This document shows positions 26,641 through 34,917 of a DNA stretch of 64,000 nucleotides, one piece after another. Position 1 is the first letter of the stretch. Every line of letters begins with the position of its first letter. The notes under the pieces were generated by a model that ran no database searches, was not told the origin of the DNA, and saw nothing but the letters and a program-made list of their open reading frames with translations. This DNA comes from Latescibacteria bacterium UBA6620 (GTDB taxonomy: Bacteria; Latescibacterota; UBA2968). The DNA lies in assembly GCA_002433075.1 (NCBI GenBank), contig DJHM01000056.1, forward strand, positions 37,399 through 101,398, given 5' to 3'. The position numbers were made by a program, and so were the translations under genes.

Positions 26641-27792
26641 TCAACCGCTTTGCCCGGTTCCTATGTCCGGCGGATCCGTCAGCAGACGGACGCTCTGCGT
26701 GGGGAAGGCGATCTCCATTCCGAGTTCCTCCAGGATTCCCACGATCTTCAAGTTGACATCTTCGCGTACCGCCAGATAGTCGTCCCACGCAGTCGTGTTC
26801 GCGAAGTAGTAGACCATAATATCCAGAGAACTCGCCCCAAAGTCCGTGAAGCGAACGATAAAGAAATCCTGATCCACGCCCTCGTGAGACGCCAGCATCG
26901 AACGTATTTCCGAAACCGCCTTCTGCATCTGGCTTCGCGTCGTATCGTAGGTTACGCCCACCGTGATCCACACTCTTCGGATCGGTCGGCGGTCGATGTT
27001 GTCGATAATGAAATCGGCAAGACGACTGTTCGGGACGTAGATCAGCGTCTTTTCGAAGGTACGAATCTTCGTCGAGCGAAATCCGATCTCTTCGATCACC
27101 CCTTCGACCTGTCCGTCGGGCGACTTGATCCAGTCCCCCACCGTGAAGGGCCGGTCGACCAGCAGCATCACTGAACCAAACACATCCGACAGCGTCTTCT
27201 GTGCCGCCAACGCGACCGCCAGCCCCCCTACCCCCAGCCCCGCGATCAATCCCGAAATCGAATACCCCAGATTCTGAAGAACGAGCAGAACTGCCAGCAG
27301 ACCGACCGTGACCTTCGCCGCCTTTGAAACAAGCGGGACCAGCTGATTGTCCAGGGCCGAATCGGTACGTTGCGCCCATCGGTGAAGGACTTCCGTTCCC
27401 ACATTGACCAGACGCAACATCAACCACATCAGCAACAGGCTGATCGCCAGGGCCAGAAGCTTTTGTCCTCCGTCCAGAACGATCTGCGGAGGATGGAGCG
27501 CATTCAAGGCGAAGTAGAGCCCCACAACGATGGGGAACTTTCGCATGGGCTTGCTCAGGGCTTCGACCAGAAGATCGTCCAGATCTGTTCTGCTTCTGGA
27601 GGTCACACGCCGGGCGAAACGATCGAACGTCACGTGAATGAGACGTCGAACGATCAACGACCCAAGCAGAATGGAAAAGGCGATTCCGACTTGCTCGATC
27701 GACACCGATTGGACCAGAGAGCGGAGAAGAGATTCGATGGTTTCCAAGATTCGTCTTTCACAGATGGCGTTGGCGGGCGATTCAAGATGCAT
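26641..27792 (-). CDS. MscS-family mechanosensitive channel
   Basis: 383 residues. Four or five membrane helices, ending in the pore-lining TM3 (GYSISGLIAGLGVGGLAVAL, about 178-197) and the adjoining QKTLSDVFGSVMLLVDRPFTVGDWI, the hallmark of MscS. A cytoplasmic beta/alpha domain follows (YVPNSRLADFIIDN). It releases solutes on hypo-osmotic shock. The start is uncertain: ATG 27792 has no Shine-Dalgarno, and a TTGACA box near 27807-27812 on the minus strand could place the transcript start downstream of it, in which case TTG at the LETIESLL segment would be used. It is the first gene of the long minus operon. Confidence 0.88.
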   Translation of the reverse strand: MHLESPANAICERRILETIESLLRSLVQSVSIEQVGIAFSILLGSLIVRRLIHVTFDRFARRVTSRSRTDLDDLLVEALSKPMRKFPIVVGLYFALNALHPPQIVLDGGQKLLALAISLLLMWLMLRLVNVGTEVLHRWAQRTDSALDNQLVPLVSKAAKVTVGLLAVLLVLQNLGYSISGLIAGLGVGGLAVALAAQKTLSDVFGSVMLLVDRPFTVGDWIKSPDGQVEGVIEEIGFRSTKIRTFEKTLIYVPNSRLADFIIDNIDRRPIRRVWITVGVTYDTTRSQMQKAVSEIRSMLASHEGVDQDFFIVRFTDFGASSLDIMVYYFANTTAWDDYLAVREDVNLKIVGILEELGMEIAFPTQSVRLLTDPPDIGTGQSG

Positions 27793-27822
27793 CGACGGCG
27801 CAGCGTGTCAAGCAAGCCCGTG

Positions 27823-27851
27823 TTGACACACCGTAGCGCTCGCGCTACCTT
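27823..27851 (+). promoter_or_regulatory. Promoter for rsgA
   Basis: TTGACA at 27823-27828, a 17-nt spacer and TACCTT at 27846-27851. The perfect -35 and exact spacing support it; the -10 is moderate. The leader to the rsgA ATG is about 36 nt. Confidence 0.55.
27833..27848. other. Inverted repeat inside the rsgA promoter spacer
   Basis: GTAGCG-CTCG-CGCTAC forms a 6-bp perfect dyad lying between the -35 and -10 boxes. Its placement is what an operator would show, and it lies between the rsgA and mscS starts. No regulator is known; chance occurrence in GC-rich DNA is possible. Confidence 0.25.
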
Positions 27852-27893
27852 CGCGCAAGCATCGCCTTTTTACGACGTACCCGGGGATTTCGT

Positions 27894-28844
27894 ATGGAAG
27901 GGACGGTCATCCGTCAGCACCTCGGCCACTATTTGGTCGCAAGTGCCCGCGAGCAGTACCTGTGCGCGCTCTCGACGCGGTTACGGAAACAGCTCCAGTA
28001 TCCCGAAGCCAGTCCTGGTTCGCGACGTCGGCGCGTTCAGCGTGTGCGTCGTGTAAGAGTCACCGATCCGGTTGCCATTGGAGACCACGTCGAGTTCGAC
28101 GTGGGAGATGGCGAAACCGGCATGATCCGCCTCATCGCCGAACGCAGGAACAAGATCTCCCGGCGGGCATCCGGGACCAGTCCCCGAGAGCAGATCCTCG
28201 CGGCGAACGTCGATCGCGTGGTCCCGATCTTTTCCCTGAACGACCCTCCTCCAGACTTCGACCTGCTCGATCGCATGCTGGCCATCGCCGAAGGGGAAAA
28301 CATCGATGCCGTCATCTGCATCAACAAGACCGATCTCGGCACCGCGGATGCTTTCGAAAAAGCGATCGAAAACTACGCCCGGATCGGCTACGAAGTCGTG
28401 AAGACAAGCACGATCGACGACGTGGGCCGTACGGACATTCACGCCGTTCTGGACCAGGGCACCTCCCTCTTCATGGGGCCATCCGGCGTCGGCAAGTCCA
28501 GCCTTCTCAACTGGCTGCAGCCCGGACTCGAATTACGCACGGGCGAGGTCAGCGAATTGACCCGCGAAGGCAGACATACAACCACCCATCTCGAACTCGT
28601 CACCCTCCGGTCCGGAGGTCTCGTCGGAGATATCCCCGGGGTCAAGGAATTCAAACTTTGGGACGTCCAGCCCGAGGACACTCCCGCCCTCTTCCGCGAG
28701 TTCGAGCCCTACCTCGGAGGATGCCGGTTCCGGGATTGCGCCCACATTCGTGAACCCGACTGCGCTATCAAGAACGCCGTGGACGATGGGGAGATCTTTC
28801 AGCGACGATATGCCAGCTATCTCGAACTGCGCGCCTCGCCCTGA
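27894..28844 (+). CDS. rsgA: Ribosome small-subunit-dependent GTPase RsgA (YjeQ)
   Basis: 316 residues. It assists late maturation of the 30S subunit. N-terminal OB-fold, then the circularly permuted GTPase with G4 (NKTD, about 144) before G1 (GPSGVGKSS, about 194) and G3 (DIPG), and the C-terminal zinc knuckle GGCRFRDCAHIREPDC. ATG 27894. The last 28 bp overlap, tail to tail, the end of the nucleoside hydrolase gene on the other strand; no terminator is seen between them. Confidence 0.95.
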   Translation: MEGTVIRQHLGHYLVASAREQYLCALSTRLRKQLQYPEASPGSRRRRVQRVRRVRVTDPVAIGDHVEFDVGDGETGMIRLIAERRNKISRRASGTSPREQILAANVDRVVPIFSLNDPPPDFDLLDRMLAIAEGENIDAVICINKTDLGTADAFEKAIENYARIGYEVVKTSTIDDVGRTDIHAVLDQGTSLFMGPSGVGKSSLLNWLQPGLELRTGEVSELTREGRHTTTHLELVTLRSGGLVGDIPGVKEFKLWDVQPEDTPALFREFEPYLGGCRFRDCAHIREPDCAIKNAVDDGEIFQRRYASYLELRASP

Positions 28845-29779
28845 GGCCACGACGTCCCCAGAGCGAGATTGCTGAACAACGTCAGAAAGTCGGAGACCCG
28901 GGCTCCCGTCAGGCATCTGACCAGGACACCACGTTGCTTCGCTTCGTCCACCCTCCGCTCGTCCACCACGACCTGCCCCGATGTCAGTTCTCCGGTCGTC
29001 TCGACGTCGATCCAGAATTCTTCCGTACTGAACAGTTCGGGAGCCAGCGCCCACCCCACAGCCACAGGGTCGTGGAGGTGAATCCCTTCGAATCCTCCCG
29101 TCGCTTTTCCGTGGGAAACTACCACTCGACTCGCCTGCTCGAAGAACCGCACCCTCTCTGATTCCTCCAACGAAGCGATGGCTCCGGCAGGCACGCCTAC
29201 CTGATGCGTGACATCGAGGGGAACCAGCGTCAGATTCGCGTTGGCGGCGACCACTTCTCGGGCGGCGTGAGGATCTGCAAAGAAGTTGTATTCGGCCCCG
29301 GGTGAGGAGTTTCCCGGGGCTCGAATCGCCCCCCCCATAACGACGATCTCTCTCGCCCGAGCAAGAAGACCGGGACACTCGCGTTCGGCCTGGGCCAGAT
29401 TCGTCAGCGGTCCGACTGCAATCACGGAAACGTCGGGAGCGATCCGATCGACCAGGAAACCGACGGCGTTTTCTTCGGCCGGCGCGTCCGATCGTAGCAG
29501 CTCCGCGCTTCCCAGCCCGCGTTCACCGTGAACTTCACGCGTGTGAACCGGTTCGCGCACCAGTGGGCGGTCCGCCCCTCTAAACACTCGCACGTCGCCC
29601 GCACCGGCAAGGAACAGTACGTCCAGCGCGTTCCGAGTGCCCGTATCCAGAGGCACGTTGCCTGACACAACTGTGACTCCCAGAATCTCAAGCTCCCGGG
29701 AAGCCGTGGCCATCAGCAGGGCGAGAGCATCGTCCACACCCGGATCGACGTCTATAATGACGCGCTGGGGGTTCGCCAT
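28817..29779 (-). CDS. Inosine-uridine-preferring nucleoside hydrolase family
   Basis: 320 residues, normal length. It hydrolyses the N-glycosidic bond of nucleosides for purine/pyrimidine salvage. The calcium-binding Asp cluster is intact at the N-terminus (IIDVDPGVDDALAL), with GPLTNLAQ, MGGAIRAPGNSSPGAEYNFF and the late HDPVAVGW supplying the remaining ligands. ATG 29779 lies 2 bp after the M32 carboxypeptidase stop, so the two are co-transcribed. No signal peptide. Base preference cannot be read. Confidence 0.92.
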   Translation of the reverse strand: MANPQRVIIDVDPGVDDALALLMATASRELEILGVTVVSGNVPLDTGTRNALDVLFLAGAGDVRVFRGADRPLVREPVHTREVHGERGLGSAELLRSDAPAEENAVGFLVDRIAPDVSVIAVGPLTNLAQAERECPGLLARAREIVVMGGAIRAPGNSSPGAEYNFFADPHAAREVVAANANLTLVPLDVTHQVGVPAGAIASLEESERVRFFEQASRVVVSHGKATGGFEGIHLHDPVAVGWALAPELFSTEEFWIDVETTGELTSGQVVVDERRVDEAKQRGVLVRCLTGARVSDFLTLFSNLALGTSWPQGEARSSR

Positions 29780-29781
29780 CG

Positions 29782-31281
29782 TCAGATTCCGTACAGGGTT
29801 TCGTACTTCCTGGTCAGGTGGCCGATCAATGGCTCGTGGCTTAGAGGTGTGCCCGTGATGACCATCGAAAGGTCATTCGAGTAGTATCGCATGCCCTGGT
29901 TGTAGACCTTTGTCGTCAGCCACTGCAGGAGCGGCCCAAACTCCCCTGCTTCGAATTGTGCGTCCAGATCGCCCAGGTCTTTGCCCGCTTGATCGAACAA
30001 AGCAGCCGCATAGAGGTTTCCCAGCGTGTAAGTCGGGAAGTACCCGATCCCACCCCCGCTCCAATGAATATCCTGAAGACATCCAGAGGCATCGCTCTCG
30101 GGCCTCATTCCGAAGTAACTCTCGAACAGCTCGTTCCACGCTGAAGGCACATCTGCAGCCTGCAATTCGTCCTCGATCAGAGCCTGCTCCAACTCGAACC
30201 GCAGCATAATGTGAAGGTTGTAGGTCGCCTCGTCCGCTTCGACCCGAATGAACGAGGGCCTGACGTCATTCACAGCCAGAACAAAATTGCTCTCATCCAC
30301 GTCATCCAGCACACCAGGAAAGGCTGCCTTCAACTTCGGGTAGAATTGCCGCCAGAAGGCCGGGCTGCGGCCCACGAAATTCTCCCACAGACGCGACTGG
30401 GATTCGTGAATCCCGAGGGACACCGCCGAACCCATCGGCGTACCCCAGTGCTCGGGCGAAAGCCCTTGGTCGTAGACGCCGTGACCCGCCTCGTGAAGGA
30501 TTCCGAAAAAGGCCTGGTTCAGTTCGTGTCGATCGTAACGAGTCGTGATTCGTGTATCACCGGGTCCAAGTCCGCTGCAGAACGGGTGCGTCGTCACATC
30601 CAGACGCCCACGCTCGAAGTCGAACCCGATGGCGGCGGCGACTTCGGTCCCGAACGCCGACTGTGCGTCCTCGGGATATTCCCGATGGAGAATCGACAGG
30701 TCCGGTTTGACTGATGCTTCCCCAACCCGTGCCACGAGGGGAACAAGCGCCTCCTTCAAAGGGCCGAACACGCGTTGAAGGTTCTCTGTCGTTTCGCCCG
30801 GCTCGTAATCTTCGAGCAGAGCATCGTATAGAGAAGTCCCCTCTGCCAACAATCGAGCCTCCTCTCTCTTGAGCCGGACCACATCGGCGAGGATTTCCTC
30901 GAACGCATCGAAATCATCATTGGCTCGCGCCTCCATCCATACCTGCTGGCCGACCGTCGTCACCCGCGCAATCTCTTCGACGAGCGTTTTCGGCATTCTT
31001 GTCGCGCGATCATAAGCCCTACGCCATTCTCTGACGTTCACAGCTTCCACCGAGCCTGCATCCGGCTCATCCGCTTCAATCGCCTGCAGCCACCCGTCGA
31101 CGGAAGGTTCCGTCACCCGATCGTGAACCAGGCCCGCCAATAGAGCGATCTGGTCTGCGCGATGAGCGGCACCGCCTCTGGGCATGTAGGTGCGCTCGTC
31201 CCATCCAAGAACGGATTCGCACGAGCCCAGCAACGCTGTCTGCTTGAAGTGCGATAATAGATGAGTGTAAGCATCGCTCAA
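29782..31281 (-). CDS. M32 family carboxypeptidase
   Basis: 499 residues, full length for the thermostable carboxypeptidase Taq family, zinc or cobalt enzymes that trim C-terminal residues in the cytosol. Active-site HEXXH is HEAGH (in FFGILHEAGHGVYDQGL), with the downstream HESQSRLWEN Glu ligand and the IRVEADEATYNLHIMLRFELE signature. The start is TTG 31281, preceded by a perfect AGGAGG 7 nt upstream; no ATG fits. First gene of a two-gene operon with the nucleoside hydrolase. Confidence 0.93.
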   Translation of the reverse strand: MSDAYTHLLSHFKQTALLGSCESVLGWDERTYMPRGGAAHRADQIALLAGLVHDRVTEPSVDGWLQAIEADEPDAGSVEAVNVREWRRAYDRATRMPKTLVEEIARVTTVGQQVWMEARANDDFDAFEEILADVVRLKREEARLLAEGTSLYDALLEDYEPGETTENLQRVFGPLKEALVPLVARVGEASVKPDLSILHREYPEDAQSAFGTEVAAAIGFDFERGRLDVTTHPFCSGLGPGDTRITTRYDRHELNQAFFGILHEAGHGVYDQGLSPEHWGTPMGSAVSLGIHESQSRLWENFVGRSPAFWRQFYPKLKAAFPGVLDDVDESNFVLAVNDVRPSFIRVEADEATYNLHIMLRFELEQALIEDELQAADVPSAWNELFESYFGMRPESDASGCLQDIHWSGGGIGYFPTYTLGNLYAAALFDQAGKDLGDLDAQFEAGEFGPLLQWLTTKVYNQGMRYYSNDLSMVITGTPLSHEPLIGHLTRKYETLYGI

Positions 31282-31389
31282 AAGCCAACCTCCTGTGTTT
31301 ACCGAGTGACGCCACGAATGCTACAGGTGGGTCCGCGATTCGTCAAGCTTCGCCCCGCGCCTCAGGACCAATCAGATCGTGTTCGCCCG

Positions 31390-31418
31390 TTGATTCGCGT
31401 GATCCGCCACTCTATATT
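31390..31418 (+). promoter_or_regulatory. Strong promoter implying a leaderless mRNA
   Basis: TTGATT at 31390-31395, an exact 17-nt spacer and TATATT at 31413-31418. Only 5 nt separate the -10 box from the ATG at 31424, so transcription would begin at or within a base of the start codon. No Shine-Dalgarno exists, in agreement. Confidence 0.6.
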
Positions 31419-31423
31419 TCGTC

Positions 31424-32176
31424 ATGGTGCACGAGCAGGAAGGTCTCGACAGGATACGAACGAGAGTGTCCGAGTTTCCCGGGCCCGTGCTTCCCCCAGG
31501 GCGTAATGGTGCAAGCAAGTCTTTCTTCATCGAGCCCGATGCAGAACCGGAAGCTCGACGGTGGGGGCGAACGTACTGGCTCCCCGAGGCACGGACATTC
31601 CACAACTTTCTCTACGCTTACAGTGCTCTCTTCGGGATTCCCAGTTTCGTAGAAGAGGCGCTCCTGCGGCAACCCGATCGTTTTTCGATCAAGCGGCTCC
31701 CCCTGACCATCCGTTCGACCGCCAGCTTCGTCCTTGACGCATTCGGATTCGATCGGCGAACGGGACGAGAGCGCAACGTGCTGTATTCTCCTGGCCCCGC
31801 GATCCGCCACGTCCACGCCAGAAGCGAGGGCAAGGCCAGAATCACAGACCCGGCAATGGCCTACTTCGTCGCCCAGCTCTACCTTGCCGCGGCACGAGGC
31901 GAGACGGAAGAGTCAGGACACTTCGACTACGTAAAGTCATTCCTGCACGCCGGAGGTTACCCCTTCCCCCAAAACCGTACCGATCTCCAAGACTTTGTCT
32001 CGGACGTCGACCGCGAGTTGGCCGGAAACCGACAACAAAAGCTGTGGGGGCACCTCCAGCCAACCGCAACCGCACTCGACGTCGACTTTGATTGCGAGGA
32101 TCTTATAGAGTTCCTGCCGTCACAGACGGCGGGCCACTTCACCCGCTTTATCTCTCAGAAAGGAGACTCTTCGTGA
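31424..32176 (+). CDS. Unrecognised 250-residue protein coupled to the selenoprotein
   Basis: 250 residues, no signal peptide or membrane helix. I do not recognise the family with confidence. The middle (RLPLTIRSTASFVLDAFGF followed by AIRHVHARSEG) faintly recalls the DUF2236/mpaB oxygenase family, where an Arg-Leu-x-x-T helix and a VRxxHAxxR segment occur, but the protein is short and this is weak. It is Trp- and aromatic-rich near residue 45 (WGRTYWLPEARTFHNFLYAY). ATG 31424 immediately follows a good -10 box, suggesting leaderless translation. Its TGA overlaps the GTG of the SelW-like gene by 4 bp, so the two products are probably made together and may work as a redox pair; that is inference. 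Confidence 0.65.
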   Translation: MVHEQEGLDRIRTRVSEFPGPVLPPGRNGASKSFFIEPDAEPEARRWGRTYWLPEARTFHNFLYAYSALFGIPSFVEEALLRQPDRFSIKRLPLTIRSTASFVLDAFGFDRRTGRERNVLYSPGPAIRHVHARSEGKARITDPAMAYFVAQLYLAAARGETEESGHFDYVKSFLHAGGYPFPQNRTDLQDFVSDVDRELAGNRQQKLWGHLQPTATALDVDFDCEDLIEFLPSQTAGHFTRFISQKGDSS

Positions 32177-32406
32177 AGGTAGAGATTGAATACTGTGCCC
32201 AGTGAGGCTACGAAGAGAAAACCGTCAGTTTGGCGGAACAGCTGCTGAAGGACTTCAAGCAGGACATCGAGGCGTTCACGCTCATTCCTTCGAGCGGAGG
32301 ACGGTTCGAAGTCACGCTGGATGGAGACCTCATCTACTCCAAGTTGCAGGAGGAGAGGTTTCCCGAGTATAACGAAGTAGAACCTCACCTGAAGAAGAAA
32401 GTCTGA
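32173..32406 (+). CDS. SelW/Rdx-family selenoprotein with in-frame TGA (selenocysteine)
   Basis: 77 residues if TGA 32203-32205 (codon 11) is read as selenocysteine. The N-terminus is VKVEIEYCAQ-Sec-GYEEKTVSLA, which places the TGA exactly at the second redox position of the CxxU/CxxC motif of the Rdx (SelW/SelT/SelH) thioredoxin-like family. The downstream part matches the family: GGRFEVTLDGDLIYSK and the RFPEY near the end. Start GTG 32173 has AAAGGAG 8 nt upstream and overlaps the previous stop by 4 bp (GTGA). The true stop is TGA 32404-32406, followed by an intrinsic terminator. Ordinary gene callers break it into fragments too short to keep. A nonsense-mutated Cys version is the alternative, but the reading frame, coupling and SECIS-like hairpin argue for Sec. 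Likely a cytosolic thiol-redox protein. Confidence 0.85.
32206..32236 (+). promoter_or_regulatory. Bacterial SECIS-like hairpin downstream of the TGA
   Basis: A 5-bp stem (CCGTC 32222-32226 with GGCGG 32232-32236, including one T-G pair) closes on the loop AGTTT at 32227-32231. The loop begins 21 nt after the TGA and has G as its second base, which fits the known bacterial SECIS rule of a small apical loop 16-37 nt downstream with G among the first two loop bases. Folding was judged by eye. Confidence 0.6.
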
Positions 32407-32407
32407 C

Positions 32408-32450
32408 ACAAAACGATGCCCCCGTGGATCTGAGTCCACGGGGGCGTTTT
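32408..32450. terminator. Intrinsic terminator between the selenoprotein and lon
   Basis: Perfect 11-bp stem GCCCCCGTGGA (32418-32428) / TCCACGGGGGC (32435-32445), loop TCTGAG, followed by GTTTTC. AAAAC on the left side gives a U-run in the other direction, so it can stop both the plus transcript and lon transcripts, which end 20 bp away. Confidence 0.85.
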
Positions 32451-32469
32451 CATGCAGTTTCCTGATTCG

Positions 32470-34917
32470 CTAGTTGGCGACGGCTGCTGGCGAGCGCGTC
32501 GGACGCGAAGGACGTGCGGTCGTTCGATTCGATGTCCGTTTTTTCACGAGAGCCTGATCGAGTACCTGGCCCACGTGTTCGGCAAACCGGATTTTGACGT
32601 TCTTCCGAACGCTATCGGGCACTTCTTCAAGATCCTTCCTGTTGTCCTCAGGCAGGATGACCGTCCTGATTCCCGCTCGATGGGCCGCGAGCACCTTGTC
32701 CCGCACCCCGCCAATCGGCAGCACCTTCCCGCGAAGGGTGACCTCGCCCGTCATGGCGACGTCTTTTTTCACGGGACGGTCCGTATAGACCGAGGCGAGT
32801 ACCGTCGCCATCGTCACACCCGCTGACGGACCGTCCTTCGGAACGGCTCCTGCCGGAACATGAACGTGGACGTCGGTATCCTCCCAGAAGGCACCCGAGA
32901 GACCCAGTGATTCACCCTGTGATCGGATGTACGTCATGGCCGCTTCCGACGATTCCTTCATCACGTCGCCCAACTTACCTGTTAACCTCAGCCGGCCGCG
33001 ACCCGGCGTACTCGTAGCCTCCACGAACAGGACATCCCCACCCACGGGAGTCCACGCCAGCCCGGCGACGACACCCACCTCGTTCGAAGTCTCCGCCAAC
33101 TCCTGCCGGAATCTGGGGGGGCCCAGATAGTCGGGAAGATCGGTCTCTTTGACCCGCACCCGTCTCTGGCGTCCTTCGGCGAATTTGCGAGCCACCTTCC
33201 GGCAGATCGTACCGATCTCCCGTTCCAGATTTCTCAGTCCAGCTTCCCGCGTGTATTCGGAAACCACCGACCGGAGTGCGCCCTTGTCGATATAAATTCG
33301 CTTCGACGTCAATCCGTGCTCGGAAACTTGCTTCGGCACCAGATATCGCTTGGCAATCTCGAGCTTCTCGACCTGCGTGTAGCCGGACACTTCCAGGACT
33401 TCCATCCGGTCCAGAAGCGCCGGAGGGATGGAGTGAAGCGAATTCGCCGTCGCGATGAACACCACATTGGACAGATCGAACGCCACGTCCAGGTAGTGGT
33501 CGACGAATGTGTGATTTTGCTCGGGGTCCAGCACCTCCAGCAGAGCGGAAGAAGGATCACCGCGAAAATCAGACCCCAGCTTGTCGATCTCATCGAGCAT
33601 AAAGACTGGGTTGTTCGTGCCCGCCCTTCTCAGCCCCTGAATGATGCGCCCCGGCAGAGCACCGACGTAGGTTCGGCGGTGCCCTCGAACCTCCGACTCG
33701 TCTCGAACGCCCCCGAGGGACATCCGCACGAATTCCCGGCCCATCGCGGCAGCAACGGAGCGCCCCAGCGAAGTCTTGCCCACACCCGGCGGTCCCACGA
33801 GGCAAAGAATGGGCCCCCTTACGTCGTTCTTGAGACTCCGAACGGACAGATACTCCAGGATGCGCTCCTTGGGCTGTTCGAGACCGTAGTGATCCTTGTC
33901 GAGCTGCTTTTCGGCGGCCTTAACGTCAAGGTGGTCCTCGCTCGAAGCCGACCACGGGACGCGGACCATCCAGTCCAGGTAGGTGCGGGATACGGAATAC
34001 TCGGGACTGGCCTGGGGCATGCTCTCCATTCGTCCCAGCTCCCGTTCCGCCTCTTCCCGCGCCTCGTCGGGCAAGTCTGCCTTGACGATCTCCTCACGCA
34101 GCTCATCGATTTCACGTGAGGCCTCACCCTCGCCAAGTTCTTCCTGGATGGCTTTCATTTGCTGACGGAGGTAGAACTCCCGTTGGGCGTCTTCGATCGT
34201 ACCTGCGGCCTCGGTCTGAATCTTCTGCCGCAATTCGAGGATTTCGACTTCACGATTCAGGTAGGTATTTACGATCTCAAAACGACGGCGCACACTCAGC
34301 TCTCCCAGGATCTTCTGTCGTTCCTCGAAGTCCAGGTTTACCTGTGTGGCGATGAAATCGATCTGTTGACCCCGCTCTGGCAGAGAGGCAACGGCCTCCC
34401 CCATTTCCTGAGGAACGTTGGGCGCGAGATCGACTGCCTTTTGGAACTGCCCGATCACATTTCTCGACAGGGCCTCGAAGTGGGCCGTCGATTCTTCAAT
34501 GTCCTGTAGTTCCTTGACACGGGCGGTTGGATACTGCGTGTCGGCAGGGATTCTCTCGAGGAGCACTCGTGAAACACCGTGCACGAGCAACTGCAGCTTC
34601 CCGTCCGGCGCGCGCTGTGCCCGAACCAGTTGAATCGCCGTTCCGATTGGGCAAAGATGATGCTCCCTCAAGTCCCGGGTATCGATATCCTGAGAATCCC
34701 CTTCCACGGGCTGACGGCCAAAGAGTGCGACAACCTTGTGCCCGGTCTTCATGGCTTGCTCGACCGTGTGAATCGTCGTCTCATCATCGATCAACAGGGG
34801 GGCCGCCATGTAGGGGTAGATGACCACTTCATTCGTGGCGAGCAGTGGCAGATCAGGTGGGAACGATCGTTTCGCAATCGCTTCGGTCGTTTCGTCGATC
34901 ATCGTCTCTTCAGCCAT
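32470..34917 (-). CDS. lon: ATP-dependent Lon protease
   Basis: 815 residues, normal for LonA. Order: N-terminal substrate-binding domain (LPLLATNEVVIYPYMAAPLL), helical region, AAA+ module with Walker A GPPGVGKTSLG (about 370-380) and Walker B VFMLDEIDKLG, and the C-terminal serine protease with catalytic Ser in PKDGPSAGV (about 696) and Lys in RDKVLAAHRAG (about 741). The start is set at ATG 34917, where AAGGAG lies 6 nt upstream; 18 further codons are open upstream but have no ribosome site. It degrades misfolded and regulatory proteins in the cytosol. No CIRCE element was found upstream. A short basic Thr/Arg tail (RTTARPSRPTRSP) ends the protein. Confidence 0.97.
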   Translation of the reverse strand: MAEETMIDETTEAIAKRSFPPDLPLLATNEVVIYPYMAAPLLIDDETTIHTVEQAMKTGHKVVALFGRQPVEGDSQDIDTRDLREHHLCPIGTAIQLVRAQRAPDGKLQLLVHGVSRVLLERIPADTQYPTARVKELQDIEESTAHFEALSRNVIGQFQKAVDLAPNVPQEMGEAVASLPERGQQIDFIATQVNLDFEERQKILGELSVRRRFEIVNTYLNREVEILELRQKIQTEAAGTIEDAQREFYLRQQMKAIQEELGEGEASREIDELREEIVKADLPDEAREEAERELGRMESMPQASPEYSVSRTYLDWMVRVPWSASSEDHLDVKAAEKQLDKDHYGLEQPKERILEYLSVRSLKNDVRGPILCLVGPPGVGKTSLGRSVAAAMGREFVRMSLGGVRDESEVRGHRRTYVGALPGRIIQGLRRAGTNNPVFMLDEIDKLGSDFRGDPSSALLEVLDPEQNHTFVDHYLDVAFDLSNVVFIATANSLHSIPPALLDRMEVLEVSGYTQVEKLEIAKRYLVPKQVSEHGLTSKRIYIDKGALRSVVSEYTREAGLRNLEREIGTICRKVARKFAEGRQRRVRVKETDLPDYLGPPRFRQELAETSNEVGVVAGLAWTPVGGDVLFVEATSTPGRGRLRLTGKLGDVMKESSEAAMTYIRSQGESLGLSGAFWEDTDVHVHVPAGAVPKDGPSAGVTMATVLASVYTDRPVKKDVAMTGEVTLRGKVLPIGGVRDKVLAAHRAGIRTVILPEDNRKDLEEVPDSVRKNVKIRFAEHVGQVLDQALVKKRTSNRTTARPSRPTRSPAAVAN

